A stretch of DNA of 12,497 nucleotides from positions 32,000-44,496 of the forward strand of contig DJFR01000039.1 in NCBI GenBank assembly GCA_002432545.1, written 5' to 3'. Numbering within the stretch: position 1 is the first letter of the stretch; every line of letters begins with the position of its first letter. The DNA comes from Flammeovirgaceae bacterium UBA5867. Lineage in GTDB: Bacteria > Bacteroidota > Bacteroidia > Cytophagales > Cyclobacteriaceae. The position numbers were made by a program, and so were the translations under genes. Below the pieces are notes generated by a model. That model ran no database searches. It saw only the letters and a program-made list of their open reading frames with translations, and was not told where the DNA came from. Below, piece by piece: positions 7,341 to 12,497 of the stretch.

Positions 7341-9014
7341 TCAATACCCCGAGTTCTGCGTAAGCGAATTATTGCTTCGCTGAATTTCCGTAGCCGGTAT
7401 CGGCAGGAAATACATCTTGTCGTCCCAATTACGGGTATTGTCTGCAACCATACCATAGATATAGTCGAACGAAGCGCCATCTTTATATACATCTACACCG
7501 AGCGCAGGCTTGTCCAATGCATCCGGACCGATCTTCCAGCGTCTTATATCAAAGAAGCGGTGATCTTCCAGTGCCAGCTCAATACGTCTTTCTCTGCGGT
7601 AACGCTCTTTCAGCTCGTCACCACTTTCTGTTACGTCCGGCATACCGAAGCGTGAGCGGATCGCGTTGATAGCATTTCTCGCTTCTTCGAATTCACCAAG
7701 TTCTATTTGTGCTTCTGCGTAGTTCAGGTAAAACTCAGACAGACGGAAGATGATCCACGGGCCTTTGTTACCTGCATCCCAGGCTTCACTTTCCTGTGAC
7801 CACTTTCTGAAATTATACCCGGTCTTCGAAGCGTTGTGTGGTGAGTTGGTGGAAACCGTGAAGCGCGAGTCTTTACCTGCCAGCAACGAAGAGTCAGGGT
7901 AAGTTTTATCGCGGTACGGACTATATACGCCACCTTTGAACGAAGCTCCGTTGAACAATATAGTTTCATAGAAACGAGGATCGCGATTCACATACGGATT
8001 CTGATCGTTGTAACCGGAGCCTGTTTCTGATGGTAACAAACCATTGGTCAATTCATAATCATCTACCAGGTTTTGTGTCGGAGTAGTGGTGGCCCATCCG
8101 CCATTACTATTCGGAAAGAGCCACACATTTACACCCGAACCCTGATTTGATGTTTGCGTAAAGTAGCGCGCCAGCAGAACCTCACTTTCATTAGTACCTC
8201 TGAACATATCGCCGTATTGCTCGGCGTTCGCGATCAATGAAACATTGGTTAGATCCATCACCGCCTTATTAGCATCGCGAGCCGCCATCCACTTACTCTG
8301 ATCATTTGTAGGATTATATAGATCGCTAGCAACATATAGTAATGTACGTGCCTTTAGCGCCATAGCAGCTTCTACAGAAGCGCGACCTTTTTCATAACTA
8401 CTACCAGCAGACTTAGAAGACAGCTTTGTCATTGCATCGTTACATTCAGCCACAATAAAATTCGCTATCTCATCAACCGAAGCACGCGTTACTTCATATG
8501 ATTCATTTAATCCATAGGTCTTAGTGATTAATGGCACGCTACCATACCAACGTAGAAGATCGAAGTATAAGAATGCTCTAATGAAACGCATTTCGCCATC
8601 CATTACTTTAAGTGCATCTACATTTATGGTTGTTGAGGTTTGCGTCTTTTCAAAGAACATATTAGTTCTTCGTATACCAGCAAAAGCCTGCGTCCAAAGG
8701 TTGCGTGTAACACCTTCACCATCATCCTGACTAACCTCGGCACGAGTATATATTTTGATAGTGCTTTCCGCGCTACCGTGCTGATTATAGGCATTATCTG
8801 TTAAGCCATCCGTCAGAGAGTTTTCATCGTCAAAAGGATGACGAATACTTCTGTACGTACCGTTCACAAAATTTCTTAGTAAAGCTTCGTCCGCAAAAAC
8901 GTCATCTTCGATATAACCATTTAGAGGACGTTTATCAAGGATATCATCTGAACATGCAAGCATGACTAATGACATCAATGAGACAGCTATATATACTATT
9001 TTTCTCGTATTCAT
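7341..9014 (-). CDS. SusD/RagB-family outer-membrane glycan-binding lipoprotein
   Basis: A 557-residue SusD-family protein that would sit on top of the SusC channel at the cell surface and capture glycan. The lipoprotein signal ends in the lipobox MLAC (Cys21), followed by SDD. Acidic residues right after Cys match the lipoprotein export signal described for surface lipoproteins of Bacteroidota. The N-terminal region has LDKRPLNGYIEDDVF (about 26-40) and the helical segment MRFIRAFLYFDLLRWYGSVP (about 142-161), typical of SusD TPR-like helices. The C-terminal region has the family hallmarks FRLSEFYLNYAEAQIELG (about 423-440) and RRERRIELALEDHRFFDIRRW (about 473-493). It ends with a typical SusD tail (FLPIPATEIQRSNN). 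The ATG lies six bases after the SusC stop, so translation of the two is probably coupled. The length is normal and the gene looks intact. Ligand specificity cannot be read from sequence in this family. Confidence 0.96.
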   Translation of the reverse strand: MNTRKIVYIAVSLMSLVMLACSDDILDKRPLNGYIEDDVFADEALLRNFVNGTYRSIRHPFDDENSLTDGLTDNAYNQHGSAESTIKIYTRAEVSQDDGEGVTRNLWTQAFAGIRRTNMFFEKTQTSTTINVDALKVMDGEMRFIRAFLYFDLLRWYGSVPLITKTYGLNESYEVTRASVDEIANFIVAECNDAMTKLSSKSAGSSYEKGRASVEAAMALKARTLLYVASDLYNPTNDQSKWMAARDANKAVMDLTNVSLIANAEQYGDMFRGTNESEVLLARYFTQTSNQGSGVNVWLFPNSNGGWATTTPTQNLVDDYELTNGLLPSETGSGYNDQNPYVNRDPRFYETILFNGASFKGGVYSPYRDKTYPDSSLLAGKDSRFTVSTNSPHNASKTGYNFRKWSQESEAWDAGNKGPWIIFRLSEFYLNYAEAQIELGEFEEARNAINAIRSRFGMPDVTESGDELKERYRRERRIELALEDHRFFDIRRWKIGPDALDKPALGVDVYKDGASFDYIYGMVADNTRNWDDKMYFLPIPATEIQRSNNSLTQNSGY

Positions 9015-9020
9015 GCGCTG

Positions 9021-12000
9021 TTAAAAAGTTAGGTTTAAACCAAAGTTTATACTCTTCGTATGCGGAAACTGCCAGCCTTCCACGTTCGTGTTTTCCGGAT
9101 CAGGTAATCCATCCTTCTTCAGCTTGTCGAACGTAAGCAGGTTATAGCCGTTAACGTATACACGTACATGCTGAAGACCTACTCTTGAAACGAGGTCGTT
9201 CGGGATGGTATAACCCAGCTCTATATTCTTGAGTCGAACAAACGATACATTCTGAAGCCATAGTGTACTATACTGTGCATCGGTATTACCGCGGTTGATG
9301 GCAGGTAACGAACCGTTGGGATTGTCTTCTGTATCGTAAGCATTCTCGAGGAAATATACCATACCGTTGTTACCGTTCGAGAAGCTATAGCGCAGGTACT
9401 GTTCTGCACGCGCTTGTCCCTGGAACACTGCTGAGAAATCAAATCCTTTGTAATTAGCACCCAGTGTTATACCATATTGAAGCTGCGGTATATTGGTAAG
9501 ATCCTGACGGGTTCTGTCAGCATTGGTTACTGCTCCGTCACCGTTCACATCACGATAGATCGGATCGCCCAGTACAGCTACACCGTTCAGACCCGGATAC
9601 TGATCAAGATCAGCCTGTGAACGATATACACCTATATATTCATACGCAAGGCGTGAACCGATCGGGTGTCCTTCTGCTTTCTGATAATCTTCCGGATATA
9701 CATTTCCTTCATCCATAAAGATCACCTTGTTGCGTGCGTAGGTAATGTTACCACCAATGTTGAAGTTTACATCGCCAATGGTATTACGATACATAATCTG
9801 TGTATCGAAACCTTTATTATCTACTTCGCCAATGTTTTCATCCGGTAACACAAGTCCGGTATAGTTCGGAACAGTTACGTTACGGGGAGCAAGAATATCA
9901 TTTCTCTTTTCGAAGAAAACATCGAACTCCCAGGTTAAGCGGTTAGCAAAGAAACCTGCATCAAAACCAACATCAAATGTGCGCTTGGTCTCCCATGTGA
10001 TATTTGGATTTGCCAACACGCCAGGATTCAACACTGTAACATCGTTGCCATTGATAACATATCCCTGCGATATATTCGTTGGATAACTAAACGTACTTAA
10101 GAACTGGAACGGATCTACGCGATCGTTACCAAGTTTACCCCATGAAGCACGTAGCTTCAGGTTGCTCACAACAGAATTATCTATCATGAATGCTTCTTCT
10201 GATATTCTCCATCCGGCAGATACTCCGGGGAAGAAACCGAAACGTTTATCGCTCGGAAAATTTGAAGAACCATCATAACGGAAGTGGAATTGCAGCATAT
10301 AGCGATCCTTCAGCGTATAAGCTAAACGGCCAAAGTAATTCTGACGAGCAGTCTCAGAAGCACCACCATAGTTAGCATGATAATCTGTGTTTGCCGCTCC
10401 CGCAAATAATTGATCAATACGGCTCGACTCGTACTGAAAACGTTGAGCGTAGAAGTTGTTGTTACTGAATTCGTTTTGTTCGTACGCAAAAAACGCAGCA
10501 ACGTTATGCATACCAAAGGTACGCTCGTATTTGATTTTACCGTGTAACGTTACAGACTGTGTCCCTATATAATCTTGTTTCAAGTAAGTATTATTAAGTG
10601 TAGGTCCACCTTTGAAAGGCAATATCTCACCATTAACTTCTCTGTAATATGTAAACGGCTGATAGAATTTCTTCTGGAAATCCTGCACGATATCAATCGC
10701 TGCAAAACCATCCACCGAGAGTCCATCTATATAAGGAATTTTATATTCACCGTTTAAGGTACCGTTCAACACATTCCGTTGCAGGTTAAGATAACCAGGA
10801 CCTTGTGCTACTGCTAGCGGGTTTGTTTCTGAACGACCTGCAGTAGGCAGTCCGTTGATCGTAGCTGGAATGGTTGGTGCGGCCCGTATTGTATTTCCAT
10901 AGATGGTTTCATCTTCATATTGCAGCCATCTTCTTTCTTCGCGTCTTCCGGCAAGCGTTAAGCCTATTTTGAATCGCTCCGAGATCTGTGCATCGATATT
11001 CGACCGCACGTTGTACTGCTTGAACTTGGTTGTCTCATCACCCGTGATCAAACCATTCTGATAAGTGGTACCGGTAGAAAGGAAATACTTTACTTTATCG
11101 GTACCACCATTCAGCGTAATGCTGTGGCGATTCTGTAAAGAGTATCCTTTATATACTTCATCAAGCCAGTCTGTACTTGGTGAAACACCGCTTTCATAAT
11201 CAGCGATCTGTTGTGCCGAGAATAACGGTGATCCGTTCCATGTGTTTACGCTCTTTGCATATAGCGCAGCATCGGCAAGTTTTACTTTGCGTGTAGGACT
11301 AACAAAGCCCTGGTTGAATGAATAGTTAACGGTTGGTTTACCCGTTTTACCGCGCTTGGTGGTGATCAACACAACACCGTTTGCAGCCTGCGCTCCGTAT
11401 ATAGCAGCAGATGCATCTTTCAATACCGTGATGGTTTCAATATCATTCGGGTCGATACGCGATATACCATCGCGGTTGGCTATACCGTCCACAACGATCA
11501 ACGCATCGGTGTTACCGGTTGTACCGACACCACGAATAAAGATACGCGCATCATCACGACCAGGCTCTGAGTTGGTCTGGTTTACAAATAAACCAGGAAC
11601 ACGGCCGGCAAGTGAGTTTGATATAGAAACCGCTGAGCTTTTCTTGATCTCATCACCTGATACCTGTGATATAGCGGCTGTTACTTCTTTCTTCTCTTGT
11701 GTACCATAGCCTACTACTACAACTTCAGCCAAAGACTGAATGTCTTCGGTAAGTGTAACATCTACGGTGCTTTGATTATTGGCAGCAACTTCTTTGGTAG
11801 CATATCCTATAAATGAAAACACAAGCGTTACATCGCCACTTGATACTTCCAGGGTATATTTACCATCCGCATCCGTTGTTACACCAGTGCTTGTACCTTT
11901 TACCACTACGTTTACGCCTGGCAGCGGTGATCCGAATTCATCGGTTACTTTACCGGTTATGGTTACGGCTGCCGGAGCAATTTCTTCTGAAGCACTTGCT

Positions 12001-12377
12001 TCTGCTGAAGATGTTTTGCCAACCGGCATGAGTACAATCTGGTTACCCAATACTTTATACTCTATAGCTGCACCCAGCAGGTTATCAAGCGCATCGCCTA
12101 AACGCGCTTCCTGCAGGTGAAGGGTTACTTCTTTGGCATCCTCTACAAGTTGAGGACTATAAGCAAACTTAACGTTAGCCTGCCGGCTGATCATCAGGAG
12201 CACATTCTGAACTTTTGCGCTCTCAACGTCAATACTGACTTTTCGATCCAATACCTCCTGACCAAAGCCGGGCACTGCATACGCCATGGCGATGGTAAAA
12301 GAAGATATCAGTATGTGAATTAGTGTCACTCTCATAAGAAACAATAATCCATTTTTAACAGGTTTAGGTTTTATCAT
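9021..12377 (-). CDS. SusC/RagA-family TonB-dependent transporter with STN domain
   Basis: A 1118-residue outer-membrane transporter from the ATG at 12375-12377. This start gives a signal peptide like that of other STN-type SusC proteins (KNGLLFLMR, then a hydrophobic run ending near GFGQ). A shorter form from 12335 is possible. Residues below are counted from the 12377 start. An STN domain (about 46-117) comes first, then a CarboxypepD_reg-like domain (about 138-220, with GKVTDEFGSPLPGVNVVVKG), then VVVVGYGTQEKKEVT near the TonB-box position. The plug follows (about 227-340, with LKDASAAIYGAQAANGVVL), then a beta-barrel ending in an aromatic residue (NLTF). It would import oligosaccharides bound by SusD into the periplasm with TonB energy. 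The STN domain, known from FecA-type transducers, suggests control through an anti-sigma/ECF-sigma pair, perhaps encoded beyond the right edge. The reading frame stays open upstream to at least 12491 and beyond; see the upstream segment. Confidence 0.96.
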   Translation of the reverse strand: MIKPKPVKNGLLFLMRVTLIHILISSFTIAMAYAVPGFGQEVLDRKVSIDVESAKVQNVLLMISRQANVKFAYSPQLVEDAKEVTLHLQEARLGDALDNLLGAAIEYKVLGNQIVLMPVGKTSSAEASASEEIAPAAVTITGKVTDEFGSPLPGVNVVVKGTSTGVTTDADGKYTLEVSSGDVTLVFSFIGYATKEVAANNQSTVDVTLTEDIQSLAEVVVVGYGTQEKKEVTAAISQVSGDEIKKSSAVSISNSLAGRVPGLFVNQTNSEPGRDDARIFIRGVGTTGNTDALIVVDGIANRDGISRIDPNDIETITVLKDASAAIYGAQAANGVVLITTKRGKTGKPTVNYSFNQGFVSPTRKVKLADAALYAKSVNTWNGSPLFSAQQIADYESGVSPSTDWLDEVYKGYSLQNRHSITLNGGTDKVKYFLSTGTTYQNGLITGDETTKFKQYNVRSNIDAQISERFKIGLTLAGRREERRWLQYEDETIYGNTIRAAPTIPATINGLPTAGRSETNPLAVAQGPGYLNLQRNVLNGTLNGEYKIPYIDGLSVDGFAAIDIVQDFQKKFYQPFTYYREVNGEILPFKGGPTLNNTYLKQDYIGTQSVTLHGKIKYERTFGMHNVAAFFAYEQNEFSNNNFYAQRFQYESSRIDQLFAGAANTDYHANYGGASETARQNYFGRLAYTLKDRYMLQFHFRYDGSSNFPSDKRFGFFPGVSAGWRISEEAFMIDNSVVSNLKLRASWGKLGNDRVDPFQFLSTFSYPTNISQGYVINGNDVTVLNPGVLANPNITWETKRTFDVGFDAGFFANRLTWEFDVFFEKRNDILAPRNVTVPNYTGLVLPDENIGEVDNKGFDTQIMYRNTIGDVNFNIGGNITYARNKVIFMDEGNVYPEDYQKAEGHPIGSRLAYEYIGVYRSQADLDQYPGLNGVAVLGDPIYRDVNGDGAVTNADRTRQDLTNIPQLQYGITLGANYKGFDFSAVFQGQARAEQYLRYSFSNGNNGMVYFLENAYDTEDNPNGSLPAINRGNTDAQYSTLWLQNVSFVRLKNIELGYTIPNDLVSRVGLQHVRVYVNGYNLLTFDKLKKDGLPDPENTNVEGWQFPHTKSINFGLNLTF

Positions 12378-12424
12378 TAGATTTATAATGTTTTTGTTTT
12401 CACTAGGCAAAAACTGGGGTGCTT

Positions 12425-12445
12425 CCGTGATTTTCCGAATCACGG
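12425..12445. repeat. Perfect 8-bp inverted repeat upstream of SusC
   Basis: Arms ccgtgatt (12425-12432) and aatcacgg (12438-12445) enclose five bases. It starts about 48 bp before the SusC ATG. It could be an operator dyad or an RNA hairpin in the leader. On the minus strand a TTTTT run occurs about 10 bases after the stem, which is too far for a good terminator. Confidence 0.6.
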
Positions 12446-12457
12446 TGCATCGACTCA

Positions 12458-12486
12458 GGCCGGTAATGGTTGCGACATTATCGGCC
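12458..12486. repeat. Imperfect 11-bp inverted repeat upstream of SusC
   Basis: Arms ggccggtaatg (12458-12468) and cattatcggcc (12476-12486) match as inverted repeats except at one position, with a 7-base loop. In a plus-strand RNA the mismatch becomes a G-U pair; in a minus-strand RNA it is an A/C mismatch. It lies 12 bp from the other inverted repeat. It may be a regulator site or the hairpin end of an upstream gene that stops just inside this window. Confidence 0.55.
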
Positions 12487-12497
12487 TTCATTATTTT

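Larger units (their letters stand above)
12378..12497 (-). other. Segment upstream of SusC, in frame with it, HTH-like translation
   Basis: This stretch continues the SusC reading frame without a stop, with an ATG at 12489-12491 and an open frame to the window edge. Its 38 codons do not look like a signal peptide. Part of the translation, NVATITGLSRCTVIRKI, fits the classical helix-turn-helix pattern: Ala at position 5, Gly at 9, Val at 15, with a LSR turn. The other two minus-strand frames stop within the first 20 bases. Possible readings are a 5' untranslated region that is open by chance, a remnant of a regulator gene, or a true N-terminal extension. The two inverted repeats at 12425-12445 and 12458-12486 favour a regulatory or untranslated role. 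I found no convincing TAnnTTTG promoter here. Confidence 0.4.

Noticed and set aside
7235..7492. Minus-strand open frame overlapping the end of SusD and the following gap
   Set aside because: It is an alternative frame of the SusD C-terminus and reads through the hairpin. SusD itself has its full family tail in the other frame.
12378..12440. A TTTTG / TATAAATC pair as a SusC promoter
   Set aside because: The downstream element does not match TAnnTTTG and would place the transcript start at or within the start codon.
12336..12491. SusC start at the upstream ATG (12491) giving 1156 residues
   Set aside because: The first 38 residues are not signal-peptide-like, whereas the ATG at 12377 gives a start of the usual family form. 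The region also carries two inverted repeats, fitting a leader better than coding sequence.

Overview
The window looks like part of a polysaccharide utilization locus (PUL) from a Bacteroidota chromosome. An environmental Cytophagia or Chitinophagia member is more likely than a gut Bacteroides. The evidence is an adjacent SusC/SusD pair, a SusC carrying an N-terminal STN domain, A/T-rich translation starts with little Shine-Dalgarno sequence, and a promoter-like site of the Bacteroidota type (TTTG / TAnnTTTG). All six recognisable genes lie on the minus strand, so transcription runs from high to low coordinates. I saw no tRNA, rRNA, CRISPR array, transposase or integrase.

Layout in order of transcription. 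Positions 12497-12378 are an upstream segment with two inverted repeats; it is open in frame with the next gene and its translation resembles a helix-turn-helix. Positions 12377-9021 encode a SusC/RagA-type TonB-dependent outer-membrane transporter. Six bases later, 9014-7341 encode its SusD/RagB-family glycan-binding lipoprotein. A strong hairpin (7318-7291) follows. Positions 7238-3816 encode a very large FG-GAP/VCBS repeat protein with a central ASPIC/UnbV domain. A 104-bp gap with a promoter-like sequence and a small dyad comes next. Then three enzyme-type genes lie with gaps of only 22-27 bp: a GH29 alpha-L-fucosidase (3711-2260), a GH35 beta-galactosidase (2232-361) and the start of a BNR/sialidase-fold lipoprotein (338 to beyond position 1).

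A plausible joint role is uptake of a fucosylated, galactose-bearing glycan through SusC/SusD, then removal of terminal fucose (GH29) and beta-galactose (GH35) in the cell envelope. The natural substrate cannot be fixed from the sequence. Lewis-type or plant glycan side chains are reasonable candidates. The BNR protein lacks the usual sialidase arginine motif in the visible part, so it is not evidence for sialic acid use.

Most of the window is ordinary for its type. The points most worth a second look are the HTH-like in-frame leader before SusC, the 7 + ASPIC + 7 repeat architecture of the VCBS protein, the hairpin after SusD, the doubtful sialidase identity, and a marked excess of the tetranucleotide TATA through the coding sequence. 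I did not find convincing evidence of an undescribed system.
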